A stretch of DNA of 64,000 bases, taken from positions 1,302,001 to 1,366,000 of the forward strand of contig NZ_FNSR01000001.1 in assembly GCF_900104845.1 (NCBI RefSeq). The letters are read 5' to 3'. The notes under the pieces are model-generated. The model searched no databases and was not told where the DNA came from. It worked only from the letters and a program-made list of their open reading frames with translations. Positions 46,620 through 56,992 of the stretch are shown here, piece by piece (position 1 is the stretch's first letter; every line of letters begins with the position of its first letter). Origin of the DNA: Paraburkholderia caballeronis. Its GTDB lineage: Bacteria > Pseudomonadota > Gammaproteobacteria > Burkholderiales > Burkholderiaceae. A program made the translations under genes and the position numbers.

Positions 46620-48020
46620 TCAGCGCTTGAGGTTGCCCACCATGTCCTGCGGCTTCACCCAGTCGTCGAACTGCTGTTCGGTCACGTGGCCGAGCGCGAG
46701 CGCGGCGGCCTTCAGCGTCGTGCCTTCCTTGTGCGCCTTCTTCGCGATCTGCGCGGCCTTGTCGTAGCCGATGTGCGGATTCAGCGCCGTCACCAGCATC
46801 AGCGATTCGTTCAGCAGCGTGTCGATGCGCGAGCGGTTCGGCTCGATGCCGACCGCGCAGTGATCGTTGAAACTCTGTGCGCCGTCCGCGAGCAGCCGGA
46901 TCGACTGCAGCACGTTGTGCGCGATCATCGGCCGGAACACGTTCAGTTCGAAGTTGCCGCTCGCGCCGCCGAAGTTCACCGCCGCGTCGTTGCCGAACAC
47001 CTGGCAGCACAGCATCGTCACCGCTTCCGACTGCGTCGGGTTCACCTTGCCCGGCATGATCGAGCTGCCCGGCTCGTTTTCCGGAATCGATAGTTCGCCG
47101 AGGCCGCAGCGCGGGCCGCTCGCGAGCCAGCGGACGTCGTTCGCGATCTTCATCAGGCTCGCGGCGACGGTCTTCAGCGCGCCGTGCGCGAACACCAGCG
47201 CGTCGGCGGCGGCCATCACCTCGAACTTGTTCGGCGCGGACACGAACGGCAGCCCGGTCAACTTGCCGATCGCCGCGGCGACCTGGTCCGCGAACTGCGG
47301 ATGCGCGTTCAGGCCGGTGCCGACCGCGGTGCCGCCCTGCGCGAGTTCGTACAGGTGCGGCAGCGCCGATTCGACGTGCCTGATTCCGTGATCGAGCTGC
47401 GCGACGTAGCCGGAGAACTCCTGGCCGAGCGTCAGCGGCGTCGCGTCCTGCAGGTGCGTGCGGCCGATCTTCACGATGTCCGCGAACGCCTTCGACTTTG
47501 CGTCGAGCGTGTCGCGCAGCGTCTTCAGCGCGGGCAGCAGATGCCTGACGATCCCGTAGGCGGCCGCGATGTGCATCGCGGTCGGGAACACGTCGTTCGA
47601 CGACTGGCCGCGATTCACGTCGTCGTTCGGATGCACCTTGCGCGCTTCGCCGCGTTCGCCGCCGAGCAGTTCGCTCGCGCGGTTCGCGATCACCTCGTTC
47701 AGGTTCATGTTGGTCTGCGTGCCGGAGCCGGTCTGCCAGACCGCGAGCGGGAATTCGCCCGCATGCTTGCCCGCGACGATCTCGTCGGCCGCTTCGACGA
47801 TCGCGTGCGCCTTCTTTTCGTCGAGCACGCCGAGGCCGAGGTTCACCTCGGCGGCCGCGCGCTTGATCCACGCGAGCGCGGTGACCAGTTCCGGCGACTG
47901 CTTCTCGGTCGAGATGCGGAAGTTCTGCAACGAGCGCTGCGTCTGCGCGCCCCACAGGCGCGCGGCGGGCACGGCGATCTCGCCGAACGTGTCGCGCTCC
48001 ATACGTACGTCTTCTGTCAT
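46620..48020 (-). CDS. fumC: Fumarate hydratase, class II
   Basis: 466 residues of the fumarase/aspartase superfamily; interconverts fumarate and malate. The signature [15 protein letters not shown] (about residues 319-333) is complete, and [14 protein letters not shown] (about 99-112) is the B-site/active-site loop typical of fumarase. Aspartase is excluded by overall similarity in these regions, though not with certainty. ATG 48020; in-frame starts further upstream lack homology. Confidence 0.93.
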   Translation of the reverse strand: MTEDVRMERDTFGEIAVPAARLWGAQTQRSLQNFRISTEKQSPELVTALAWIKRAAAEVNLGLGVLDEKKAHAIVEAADEIVAGKHAGEFPLAVWQTGSGTQTNMNLNEVIANRASELLGGERGEARKVHPNDDVNRGQSSNDVFPTAMHIAAAYGIVRHLLPALKTLRDTLDAKSKAFADIVKIGRTHLQDATPLTLGQEFSGYVAQLDHGIRHVESALPHLYELAQGGTAVGTGLNAHPQFADQVAAAIGKLTGLPFVSAPNKFEVMAAADALVFAHGALKTVAASLMKIANDVRWLASGPRCGLGELSIPENEPGSSIMPGKVNPTQSEAVTMLCCQVFGNDAAVNFGGASGNFELNVFRPMIAHNVLQSIRLLADGAQSFNDHCAVGIEPNRSRIDTLLNESLMLVTALNPHIGYDKAAQIAKKAHKEGTTLKAAALALGHVTEQQFDDWVKPQDMVGNLKR

Positions 48021-48236
48021 GTTGACACTCCGTGTTGATTGCACGATGGCGCCGGCGCGCCCAGTGCGCGCCGGCGCTGTTGACTGGCGGTGCCGGACTC
48101 GCACGCGGTCCGCTTTGCCCGATGCGGCGGCCGCGATGGGCCGCCGCGCGAGCGGGACCGCGGCGGCTGGCTGTACAGGAATGCTGGCGCTGCGGTCGCG
48201 GAAGACCGGGGTGTCAGCGGCCGGAAAGGCTTCGCG

Positions 48237-49985
48237 TCATAGCTGGCTGTCGAGCGGCAACAGCAAGAATAGCCCGGTTAACACGTTCCGGTAGAAACCC
48301 GCATGCGGATCGAGGTTGTACGTGCGCAGCAGGCCGTTGTCACTGTCGGTCCACACGAGGCGCGACTGCGGCGCCGCGCTGCCGCGCAGTTGCGCGAGTT
48401 CGGCCGGCGTCGCGAGCGTCACGCGGTAGCTGACGGCCGGCGACGTCGCGGTGTCGAAGAGCCGCGCGGTCTGTTCGGCGAGCGGCGGACTGTCGATCAC
48501 GAGCGCGAGTTCGGTGTTCAGGTGCGCGGAGCGCGGGTCGAGGTTCAGCGAGCCGATCACGAGCGTGCGCTGGTCGATCACGTACGCCTTTGCGTGCAGG
48601 CTCGCGCGCGAACGCGAGCCGACGAGCCCGAGCCGCGGCGATTTCTGCTGCGGCTTGAACTCGTAAAGCTCGACGCCGTTTTCGAGCAGCGGCACGCGGT
48701 ACGGGCTGTAGCCGGCCTGCACCGCGACCGCGTCGGTGGCGGCGAGCGAGTTCGTCAGGATCGCGACGCGCACGCCGCGCGCGGTCAGCGCGCCGAGCAC
48801 TTTCACGCCCGCGTCGTGCGGCACGAAGTACGGCGAGAACGCGAGCACGCTGTGCTCGGCGCCGTTCATCTGGTCGATCAGCTCCTGCATCGCGTCGCCG
48901 ACCTGGCCGTCCGACGGCGCGTTGATCTTCTGCGGCGAGTCGGCGACGAAACGCGCGTTCGCCCACACGAGGCTCAACTGGTCGCCGGCGATCTGCGCGG
49001 CGAGCGGCGTCGCGTTCAGCGGTTTCGCGTTGTATGGATCGGCGTTGTCGTGCCAGTGGCGGCGCAGGTCGTCGCGCGCGACGTCGAGGTCGTGCGGGTC
49101 GAAGCGCCGGCGGTTCAGCACCGCGAGCGGATACGCGTCGTCGCTCGCCCAGTATTCGTCGAAGCTCTGCGAGATCGGCGCGGTGATCGGGCCGGCCGTC
49201 AGCAGGTCGAGGTCGCTGAACTGCAGCGTCGTGCTCGCGCTGAAGTATTCGTCGCCGAGATTGCGGCCGCCGACGATCGCGATCTGGTTGTCCGCGATCA
49301 TCGCCTTGTTGTGCATCCGGCGCGTGAACGCGTCGATGTTCGTGAACAGGTTCGCGGTGCGCGTGAACATGCTTTCGTGCGCGCTGCCGTACGGGTTGAA
49401 CACGCGGATCTCGATGTTCGGATGCGTGTCGAGCGCGGCCATCAGGCGGTCGATGTCGTGGAAGTTCAGGTCGTCGACCAGCATCCGCACGCGCACGCCG
49501 CGATCGGCCGCGTAGAGCGCCGCGCCGAGCAGCAGCTTGCCGGTCGTGTCCTCGTTCGCGATGTAGTACTGCATGTCGAGCGTTTTCGTCGCCGCGCGCG
49601 CGAGCGCGACGCGCATCTGCAGCGCGTCGGTGCCGGTCACCAGCAGGCGGAAGCCGGACTGGCCCGGATGCGCGCGTTCCGGGCCGGCGAGCGCGGCGGC
49701 GAGCGGCGTCGGCGTCGAGGTCGGCAATGCGGTGGTTGCCGAGCGCGTGTACGCGGACGCGGGCGGCCGGGTCGCGCACGCGGTCGCGAGCAGCAGGCAG
49801 GCGAGCGCGGCGGCGAGGCGACGGAGCGCGTGGCGACCCGTGCTGGCGGGGGCGCGGGCGCTCGCGGCCGGTGACGGCGTCGCGCTCGTCGTTGCCGCGC
49901 GGCGCTCTGGGGTGCGGGGATCGGGCAGGGCGGGGTGCGCGGGCAAGCGGTTCCTCCAGGGCGGGGCGGGCGTGATCGTTCGCAT
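48237..49985 (-). CDS. Phospholipase D/cardiolipin-synthase-type lipoprotein
   Basis: 582 residues. Two HKD motifs are present: MHNKAMIADNQIAIVGGRN (first half) and LHAKAYVIDQRTLVIGSLN (second half), so it is a two-domain PLD-family phosphatidyltransferase or lipase. A lipoprotein signal with lipobox LLLATAC lies at about residues 63-69, preceded by an unusually long 50-residue N-terminal extension rich in Pro, Arg and Ala; no better internal start codon was found. It is probably attached to the outer membrane. Substrate unknown; family relatives remodel phospholipids. Confidence 0.82.
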   Translation of the reverse strand: MRTITPAPPWRNRLPAHPALPDPRTPERRAATTSATPSPAASARAPASTGRHALRRLAAALACLLLATACATRPPASAYTRSATTALPTSTPTPLAAALAGPERAHPGQSGFRLLVTGTDALQMRVALARAATKTLDMQYYIANEDTTGKLLLGAALYAADRGVRVRMLVDDLNFHDIDRLMAALDTHPNIEIRVFNPYGSAHESMFTRTANLFTNIDAFTRRMHNKAMIADNQIAIVGGRNLGDEYFSASTTLQFSDLDLLTAGPITAPISQSFDEYWASDDAYPLAVLNRRRFDPHDLDVARDDLRRHWHDNADPYNAKPLNATPLAAQIAGDQLSLVWANARFVADSPQKINAPSDGQVGDAMQELIDQMNGAEHSVLAFSPYFVPHDAGVKVLGALTARGVRVAILTNSLAATDAVAVQAGYSPYRVPLLENGVELYEFKPQQKSPRLGLVGSRSRASLHAKAYVIDQRTLVIGSLNLDPRSAHLNTELALVIDSPPLAEQTARLFDTATSPAVSYRVTLATPAELAQLRGSAAPQSRLVWTDSDNGLLRTYNLDPHAGFYRNVLTGLFLLLPLDSQL

Positions 49986-50177
49986 TCGGGTGGCTGCCCG
50001 GTCAGCGACGATTCTAAGGGAAGCCGCCGGTCGGTCCGCGCGGCGCGGGGTGGCCGCGCCGCGCGATGCGCATGGCGCGTGCCTGGTCCTTGAAGTCCGG
50101 GGTGCGGATTCGTCGTTTCATGCGAGTCGGAAACATCCCCGCCAGGCGGCGCGCGACACTCGCTCGCATCAGGAACG

Positions 50178-50555
50178 ATGGGGGCGAGGATGGACGGCGA
50201 AACGGCGAGCCGCGATGTGCTGATGGTCGGACGCGGCGCATGCCGCGGGGTGCGGGTCATGAGGGGGACCGTGCTGACGGCGCGGACGGGGCGGGTCTGG
50301 GTGACGGTCGAGCGCGACGCCGCGGACTACTGGCTGTTCCCCGGCGATGCGCTGCCGCTCGCAGCGGGCGAGCGCGTGTGGATCGGCGGCTGGGACGAAC
50401 CGGTGTGCTGCGCGCTGACGCCGCTCGTGGAGCCGGAGTGCGGGGCGCTTGCGGCGATCGGTACTCGGATGATCGGCTGGGCGGTCAGGCTGCGACGGGC
50501 GTTGTCGCGACGGACGGCGGGAACGGTGCGGCAGGCGGCCACCAATCGCGTGTGA
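50178..50555 (+). CDS. DUF2917-family protein
   Basis: 125 residues. The central region RVMRGTVLTARTGRVWVTVERDAADYWLFPGDALPLAAGERVWIGGW is characteristic of the DUF2917 family, a small cupin-like beta domain. Residues 1-20 are polar, and the C terminus is Arg-rich. Function unknown. ATG 50178 has AGGAA seven bases upstream; ATG 50190 is an alternative. It is transcribed towards the octamer array. Confidence 0.72.
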   Translation: MGARMDGETASRDVLMVGRGACRGVRVMRGTVLTARTGRVWVTVERDAADYWLFPGDALPLAAGERVWIGGWDEPVCCALTPLVEPECGALAAIGTRMIGWAVRLRRALSRRTAGTVRQAATNRV

Positions 50556-50938
<383 letters not shown>

Positions 50939-51907
50939 TCACCCCCGCCGTGTCGCGACCCCCGCCGCGCGGGCCTCGTCCGCGTCGCGCCCGCTGCCGC
51001 GCGCCGGCCTGCCGGCCCAGAACCCGGCGAGCAGCGACCCCGACAGGTTGTGCCACACCGAAAACAGCGCGCCCGGCAGTGCGGCGAGCGGCGAGAAGTA
51101 CAGCTTGCCGAGCGTCGCCGCGAGCCCCGAGTTTTGCATCCCGACCTCGATCGCGAGCGTGCGGCACACCGATTCGTCGAAGCCGAGCAGGCGTCCGCCC
51201 CAGTATCCGCCGAGCAGCCCGATCCCGTTGTGCAGCACGACGCCGAGCGCGACCAGCGGCCCGACCGTCGCGATGCTCTGGTGCGTGCCGCCGACCACCG
51301 CCGCGATGATCGCGAGGATCGACACCATCGACACGAGCGGCAGCAGCGGCTCGACGCGGCGCACGAGCCCGCCCGCGACGCGGTTCACGACGAGGCCGAT
51401 CGCGATCGGCAGCGCGACGATCTGCAGGATGCTCAGCAGCATCCCGCGCACGTCGACGACGATCGACGCGTCCACGTAGAGCCGCGTCAGGAGCGGGGTC
51501 GCGAATACGCCGACGAGCGTCGACAGCGCGCTGATCGTCACCGACAGCGCGACGTCGCCGCGCGCGAGATAGATCATCACGTTCGACGCGGTGCCGCTCG
51601 CGACGCTGCCGACCAGCACCATGCCGGCGGTCAGGTCGGGCGGCATCCGCAGCAGTTTCGCGATCGCCCACGCGGCGAGCGGCATCACGAGGTAGTGCAG
51701 CACGATGCCGGCGAGCACCGGGGCGGGCCGCGTGAACACGCGCTGGAAGTCCGCGAACGACAGCGTGACGCCCATCGCGAGCATGATGATCATCAGCAGC
51801 GTCGTCACGTGCGGCGCGATGCCGGCGACGGAGCCCGGCGAAAAATACGCGCCGAGCGAAACGAGTACGGCCCAGAGCGGGAACAGACGGGTGATCGGGG
51901 CGAGCAT
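50939..51907 (-). CDS. Bile acid:sodium symporter-family transporter (BASS)
   Basis: 322 residues with about nine or ten membrane helices; the region [24 protein letters not shown] (about residues 94-117) corresponds to the sodium/substrate site of BASS proteins, and [13 protein letters not shown] is a second crossover motif. It resembles YocS/PanS-type proteins that move organic anions such as pantoate or ketopantoate; the substrate is not visible. The C-terminal about 25 residues are polar. ATG 51907. Confidence 0.87.
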   Translation of the reverse strand: MLAPITRLFPLWAVLVSLGAYFSPGSVAGIAPHVTTLLMIIMLAMGVTLSFADFQRVFTRPAPVLAGIVLHYLVMPLAAWAIAKLLRMPPDLTAGMVLVGSVASGTASNVMIYLARGDVALSVTISALSTLVGVFATPLLTRLYVDASIVVDVRGMLLSILQIVALPIAIGLVVNRVAGGLVRRVEPLLPLVSMVSILAIIAAVVGGTHQSIATVGPLVALGVVLHNGIGLLGGYWGGRLLGFDESVCRTLAIEVGMQNSGLAATLGKLYFSPLAALPGALFSVWHNLSGSLLAGFWAGRPARGSGRDADEARAAGVATRRG

Positions 51908-52176
51908 GAACGAGGTCCGTGAGAAGTGAGTTCGTCGTTTTATCGGATGGGTCGGGCTGCACGCAGGGCGCGTGCGCGGCGCGGGTCGCGGCCGGCCACG
52001 GACGCCGCCGGCGCGGGTGATGCGGCGGGGGGCGGCGCGCGGTCCGCCGGATGTCTCCTCGTGTCCTTTTGGGGGGGCGGCCCGTCGCGCGGTGGCGGGT
52101 CATTGTAACCGGCGTGACAGGGCGGCGGGGGAGGCGGCCCGGCCACGCGCGGCCGCCGGACGGCGCGCCGGCAGCC

Positions 52177-53574
52177 CTATTGCGCCGCCCGCGCGCCGTC
52201 CGGGCGGCGGCCGCTCAGCCGGTGAAAGCGCAGCGTCATCAGCAGCGCGACGCTCGCGAGGCCGGCTGCGAGTCCCCACCACAGCCCGGGCGCGCCGAGC
52301 CCGAACCGGAATGCGAGCACGTAGCCGGTCGGAAAGCCGATGCCCCAGTAGCCGATCGTCGCCGCGACCATCGGGATGCGCGTGTCCTTCAGTCCGCGCA
52401 GGCAGCCGGAGCCGACCGTCTGCACGCCGTCGACGATCTGGAAGAGCGCGGCGACGCTGAGCAGCGTCGCCGCGAGCGCGACGGTCGGCGCGTTCGCCGG
52501 GTCGTCCAGATGCAGGTACAGCCCGACGATCCAGTGCGGCGCGGCGATCATCACGAGTCCGGACAACGACATGAAACCGACCCCGAGCGCGAGCGCGACG
52601 AACCCCGCGTGGCGCGCGGCGAGCGGCTGCCCCGCGCCGGCCCAGTAGCCGACCCGCACGTTCGCCGCCTGGCCGATCGACAGCGGCACCATGAACGACA
52701 CCGACGCGACGTTCAGCGCGATCTGGTGCGCGGCGAGCTGCGACTCGCCGAGCAAGCCCACCAGCAGGCCGGTCACGAGGAACAGCATCGCCTCGACGCC
52801 ATACGTGATCGCGACCGGCCAGCCGAGGCCGAACAGTTCGCCCATCAGCGGCATCGTCGGCCGGCGCGCGGCGACGAAGTGGCGAAAACGCGGGCGCAGG
52901 TGCAGCAGCAGCATCAGCACGAGCGTCGTCAGCCAGATCGTGATCGCGGTCGCCGCCGCCGAGCCGAGGAAACCGAGCCGCGGCAGCCCGTACGCGCCGT
53001 GGATCAGCCCGTAGTTCAGGAACGCGTTCACGAACACGCTGCCGATCGACACGCCGAGCAGCCGCCGCGCCGCGCCGATGGCCGGCAAAAACGAGCGCAT
53101 CAGCCCGACGCCGACGAGGCTCGCGGGCGCGCCCCAGCGCAGCACCGCCGCGTATTCGCCGACGTGCTGCGCGAGCGGCTGCGGCTCGCCGAACGCGGCG
53201 AGCAGCGGCGCGGCGAACGACAGCAGCGCGAACGCCGGCACCGACAGCAGCAGCGCCAGCACGAAGCCGGTCCAGTAGATGCGCGGCACGTCGCTGTCGT
53301 TGCTCGCGCCGCGCGCGTGCGCGACGCTGATGCTGACCGACGTGAGCATCCCCTGCAGCAGCGTGACGACCACGAAGAACAGGTTCGCGCCGAGGCCGCC
53401 GGCCGCGAGCGCGTCCGGGCCGAGCGAGCCGAGCAGCACGGTGTCGGTCACGCCCATCGCCATCTGCGACAGTTGCGCGATCGCGAGCGGCGCGGCGAGG
53501 CGCGCGGTGTCGGCCGCGTGGCGGGTCAGCGTGGGCGGCGTCGCGGTCTGCGCGACGGTCGGGGAGCGGGTCAT
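52177..53574 (-). CDS. MATE-family multidrug efflux pump
   Basis: 465 residues with 12 predicted membrane helices in two similar halves, as in the NorM branch. The N-terminal LAIAQLSQMAMGVTDTVLLGSLGPDALAAGGLG (first half) is typical. It exports cationic drugs or toxins with Na+ or H+. ATG 53574 was chosen; TTG 53577 is directly upstream. It is not next to a regulator; the following 136 bp lead to the S4-domain gene. Confidence 0.9.
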   Translation of the reverse strand: MTRSPTVAQTATPPTLTRHAADTARLAAPLAIAQLSQMAMGVTDTVLLGSLGPDALAAGGLGANLFFVVVTLLQGMLTSVSISVAHARGASNDSDVPRIYWTGFVLALLLSVPAFALLSFAAPLLAAFGEPQPLAQHVGEYAAVLRWGAPASLVGVGLMRSFLPAIGAARRLLGVSIGSVFVNAFLNYGLIHGAYGLPRLGFLGSAAATAITIWLTTLVLMLLLHLRPRFRHFVAARRPTMPLMGELFGLGWPVAITYGVEAMLFLVTGLLVGLLGESQLAAHQIALNVASVSFMVPLSIGQAANVRVGYWAGAGQPLAARHAGFVALALGVGFMSLSGLVMIAAPHWIVGLYLHLDDPANAPTVALAATLLSVAALFQIVDGVQTVGSGCLRGLKDTRIPMVAATIGYWGIGFPTGYVLAFRFGLGAPGLWWGLAAGLASVALLMTLRFHRLSGRRPDGARAAQ

Positions 53575-53713
53575 CAAAATGCGGGTGGCGCGGGAATCCG
53601 CGCCGCCCGAAAGGAAAAGGGAGGAAACCGCCAGCTTATGGCCAGAATGCCCCGTTGTCGATCATGAGGCACGCTAATGGTGCATTGGCCGCGGGAAAGC
53701 GGCCGGCGTGCCG

Positions 53714-53935
53714 TCACGATGCTTCGTGCACCGCGATCCGCGTGTCGCCGAACAGCACGACCTGGCCTGCGCGCACCTTGCACGTCTTGCGCAGTTCCAC
53801 TTCGCCGTCCACCTTCACCGCGCCGGACGCGACGATCTGCTTCGCGGTCCCGCCGCTGTCCGCGAGGCCGGTGATCTTCAGCAGGTTGTGCAGTTCGACG
53901 TAATCGCCGGTCAGCGTGAAATCGAGGTTGGGCAT
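53714..53935 (-). CDS. S4-domain RNA-binding protein (YbcJ-like)
   Basis: 73 residues, a stand-alone S4 domain: YVELHNLLKITGLADSGGTAKQIVASGAVKVDGEVELRKTCKVRAGQ covers nearly all of it. YbcJ-like proteins bind structured RNA; the target is unknown. ATG 53935. The frame stays open for nearly 3 kb upstream, but only as antisense to the helicase gene, so the short form is real. Confidence 0.85.
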   Translation of the reverse strand: MPNLDFTLTGDYVELHNLLKITGLADSGGTAKQIVASGAVKVDGEVELRKTCKVRAGQVVLFGDTRIAVHEAS

Positions 53936-54208
53936 GGCGGGCGTCGTACGGTCTGGATCGGAAGGGTTCGCATCATAAGCCACGCGTGGCCGCCTTGCCT
54001 GGCGCATGCGGGGTCCACCCGGTGGGCTTTCGTCGCGCGCCCCATCTGTCAGGAAATGAAACCTTCTGTAACGGTGCCGGGAAACGACGAACTTCACCCA
54101 AAAACGGCGTGTCCCTGAAAAGAGCGTGCTGCTTTTCGGTAATGCTCGCCCGGGGGCCGGCATGCGTTCCAGCCGGTCCGGAACCATAACTTCAGAGAGG
54201 ATTCCGCC

Positions 54209-54592
54209 ATGATCCAGATCCGCAAGCTGCTGACCGGCACCGCGTTGTCGATGTTTACCGCCGCCGCTTTTGCGCAGACCGCTGCGCCTGCCGCCGCAGG
54301 CGTGGACACGCCGCAGGCGGCGCCCGGGGTTGGCCTGCAAGGCGCGACGCCCGTGCCGCAGAACCTGACCGCGCCGTCGCCGACCGATCCGCTCGTGCAG
54401 AAGCGCAATGCCGATGCGCAGGCGAGCGCCGATTACCACCAGTCGAAGAAGGCCGCGAAGTCGCAGTACAAGGACCACGTGAAGGACGCGAAAACCAATC
54501 GCAAGGCCGACCGGCAGGCCGCCAACGAAGAGATGAAGGAGCAGATGCAGGGGACGCCCGCGCAGTCGCAGGGCGGCAACCCGCAGCCGTGA
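54209..54592 (+). CDS. Secreted Ala/Gln/Lys-rich small protein
   Basis: 127 residues. Signal peptide (residues 1-22, AFA-Q), then an Ala/Pro-rich linker, and a charged helical segment rich in Lys, Asp, Ala and Gln (about residues 73-110). No family was recognised. GAGAGG precedes ATG 54209. Probably a periplasmic or secreted helical protein; transcribed alone between the S4 and helicase genes. Confidence 0.7.
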   Translation: MIQIRKLLTGTALSMFTAAAFAQTAAPAAAGVDTPQAAPGVGLQGATPVPQNLTAPSPTDPLVQKRNADAQASADYHQSKKAAKSQYKDHVKDAKTNRKADRQAANEEMKEQMQGTPAQSQGGNPQP

Positions 54593-54702
54593 CGCCATGA
54601 CGGGCGCGGACCGGGGCCGTTTTCGGCGAAGCTGCCGGAAAATGGCGCCGGATCGAATCCCGATCGGCGCCGATCCGATCCCGTCCGATCCGCTTGCGGC
54701 CC

Positions 54703-54722
54703 CGATTGTATGGATATACAGT
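54703..54722 (+). promoter_or_regulatory. SOS-like (LexA) box upstream of the UvrD-like helicase
   Basis: GATTGTATGGATATACAGTA has a perfect right half (ATATACAGTA) and a left half with one change in the CTGT core (TTGT-N8-ACAG), 16 of 20 matches to the E. coli consensus. It ends 35 bp before the helicase GTG, where it could overlap the promoter. Confidence 0.6.
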
Positions 54723-54757
54723 ATGCGTCGCCGCCCACTGATCCGTAGCCCTGCGCC

Positions 54758-56917
54758 GTGTCCTCCGTAGTCGATTCCCCCTCCGCCGGCCTTGCTGCCG
54801 GCACCGATCCCGATGTCGCGCGCGACGTCGCCGCGTGGCTGTCGAAGCTGAACGACGCGCAGCGCGCGGCGGTCGAGCACGGCAGCGACCGCGCGGCCGG
54901 CGCGGCGGGGCTGCCGGGGCCGCTGCTGGTGATCGCCGGCGCGGGCTCGGGCAAGACCAGCACGCTCGCGCACCGCGTTGCGCATCTGGTGCTGAACGGC
55001 GCCGACCCGCACCGGATCCTGCTGCTCACGTTTTCGCGCCGCGCCGCGCAGGAGATGACGCGCCGCGTCGCGCGGATCGCGTCCGGCGTGCCGCGCGCGG
55101 CGGCCGCGCTCGCGCACGGCCTCACATGGGCGGGTACGTTCCACGGCGTCGGCGCGCGGCTGCTGCGCGAGTACGCGGACCGGATCGGCCTCGCGCCCGG
55201 CTTCACGATCAACGACCGCGAAGATTCGGCCGACCTGATGAACCTCGTGCGGCACGAACTCGGGCTGTCCGCGAAGGAAAAACGCTTTCCGTCGAAATCG
55301 ACGTGTCTCGCGATCTATTCGCGCGTCGTGAACACCGGCGAGCCGCTCGCGGACGTGCTCGCGCGCGCGTTCTCGTGGTGCGCCGAATGGGAGCCGCAAC
55401 TGCGCGCGCTGTTCGCCGCCTACGTGGACGCGAAGCAGAAGCAGGACGTGCTCGACTACGACGACCTGCTGCTGTACTGGTCGCACATGGCGGCCGAGCC
55501 GTCGCTCGCGGCCGATCTGTCGGGCCGCTTCGACCACGTGCTCGTCGACGAATACCAGGACACGAACCGGCTGCAGGCGTCGATCCTGCTCGCGCTGAAG
55601 CCGGACGGGCGCGGCCTGACGGTCGTCGGCGACGACGCGCAGGCGATCTACTCGTTTCGCGGCGCGACCGTGCGCAACATCCTCGACTTTCCCGCGCAGT
55701 TCGATCCGCCCGCGCGCCAGGTCACGCTGGAACGCAACTACCGCTCGACGCAGCCGATCCTCGCGGCGTCGAACGCGGTGATCGACGCGGCAACCGAGCG
55801 TTTCACGAAGAACCTGTGGAGCGACCGCGCGTCCGCGCAGCGGCCGCGCCTCGTGACCGTCGCGGACGAGGCGCAGCAGGCGCGCTACGTCGTCGAGCAG
55901 GTGCTCGAAGCGCGCGAGGCCGGAATGAAGCTGAAGAACCAGGCGGTGCTGTTTCGCGCCGCGCACCACAGCGCGGCGCTCGAAATCGAACTGGCGCGGC
56001 GCAACATCCCGTACGTGAAGTTCGGCGGGCTGCGGTTTCTGGACGCCGTCCACGTGAAGGACGTGCTCGCGGTGCTGCGCTGGGCCGAGAATCCGCTCGA
56101 CCGCGTCGCGGGTTTTCGGGTCGCGCAACTGCTGCCGGGCGTCGGCCCCGCCAATGCGGCGCGCCTGCTCGACCAGGTCGCCGCGTGCAGCGGCGCGTAC
56201 CGGACCGCCGACGCGCTCGCCGCGTTCGCGCCGCCGCCGCGCGCGGCCGAGGACTGGCCCGCGTTCGTCGCGCTGATGGACGCCGTCTGCGGCCGCCGCA
56301 CGCCGTGGCCCGGCGAATTCGAACGGGTGCGCCGCTGGTACGAGCCGCATCTGGAGCGCAACCACGAGGACGCCGCCGCGCGCCACGCGGACCTCGTGCA
56401 GATGGAGAGCATCGCGTGCACGTATCCGTCGCGCGAGCGGTTCCTGACCGAACTGACGCTCGATCCGCCGGACGCGACCAGCGACGAATCCGGCGTGCCG
56501 CTGCTCGACGAGGACTACCTGATCCTGTCGACGATCCATTCGGCGAAGGGGCAGGAGTGGCGCAACGTGTTCGTGCTGAACGGCGTCGACGGCTGCATTC
56601 CGTCGGATCTCGGCACCGGCAGCGACGACGAGATCGACGAGGAGCGGCGTCTGCTGTACGTCGCGATGACGCGTGCGAAGGAAGAGCTGCACATCGTCGT
56701 GCCGCAGCGTTTCTACGTGTACAACCAGACCGCGTCTGGCGACCGCCACGTGTGGGCGTCGCGCACGCGCTTCATTCCGGCGCCGATCCTGCCGCTGTTC
56801 GAGTCGCGCGCGTGGCCGCCCGCGCCGGTCGTCGCCGCGCCGACCGCGGCGGGACTCGCGGCGGCCGCGCAGGCGAAGATCGAGATCGGCGCGAAGCTCA
56901 GGAAGATGTGGGATTGA
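54758..56917 (+). CDS. UvrD/Rep-family SF1 DNA helicase
   Basis: 719 residues. Helicase motifs: I AGAGSGKTSTL (about residues 61-71), Ia LLLTFSRRAAQEMTRR, II VDEYQDTN, III VVGDDAQAIYSFRGA, IV LERNYRSTQ, V TIHSAKGQEW and VI LLYVAMTRAKEEL. It lacks the C-terminal Tudor-like tail of UvrD and has a short C-terminal extension, so it is a UvrD/Rep-like protein rather than UvrD itself. The start is GTG 54758. The SOS-like box in front fits a role in repair or replication restart. Confidence 0.9.
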   Translation: MSSVVDSPSAGLAAGTDPDVARDVAAWLSKLNDAQRAAVEHGSDRAAGAAGLPGPLLVIAGAGSGKTSTLAHRVAHLVLNGADPHRILLLTFSRRAAQEMTRRVARIASGVPRAAAALAHGLTWAGTFHGVGARLLREYADRIGLAPGFTINDREDSADLMNLVRHELGLSAKEKRFPSKSTCLAIYSRVVNTGEPLADVLARAFSWCAEWEPQLRALFAAYVDAKQKQDVLDYDDLLLYWSHMAAEPSLAADLSGRFDHVLVDEYQDTNRLQASILLALKPDGRGLTVVGDDAQAIYSFRGATVRNILDFPAQFDPPARQVTLERNYRSTQPILAASNAVIDAATERFTKNLWSDRASAQRPRLVTVADEAQQARYVVEQVLEAREAGMKLKNQAVLFRAAHHSAALEIELARRNIPYVKFGGLRFLDAVHVKDVLAVLRWAENPLDRVAGFRVAQLLPGVGPANAARLLDQVAACSGAYRTADALAAFAPPPRAAEDWPAFVALMDAVCGRRTPWPGEFERVRRWYEPHLERNHEDAAARHADLVQMESIACTYPSRERFLTELTLDPPDATSDESGVPLLDEDYLILSTIHSAKGQEWRNVFVLNGVDGCIPSDLGTGSDDEIDEERRLLYVAMTRAKEELHIVVPQRFYVYNQTASGDRHVWASRTRFIPAPILPLFESRAWPPAPVVAAPTAAGLAAAAQAKIEIGAKLRKMWD

Positions 56918-56992
56918 GCCGGCGGGAGCCGGCTGCGGGACGTTCTTTTTTCGTTTTTTCGCTGCCGGCGCGCCGCCGCCGCCGGCCCCGCG

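Noticed and set aside
53938..56749. A 930-codon upstream extension of the S4-domain frame, antisense to the helicase gene
   Set aside because: Only the last 73 codons show real similarity; the rest is the antisense shadow of the helicase.
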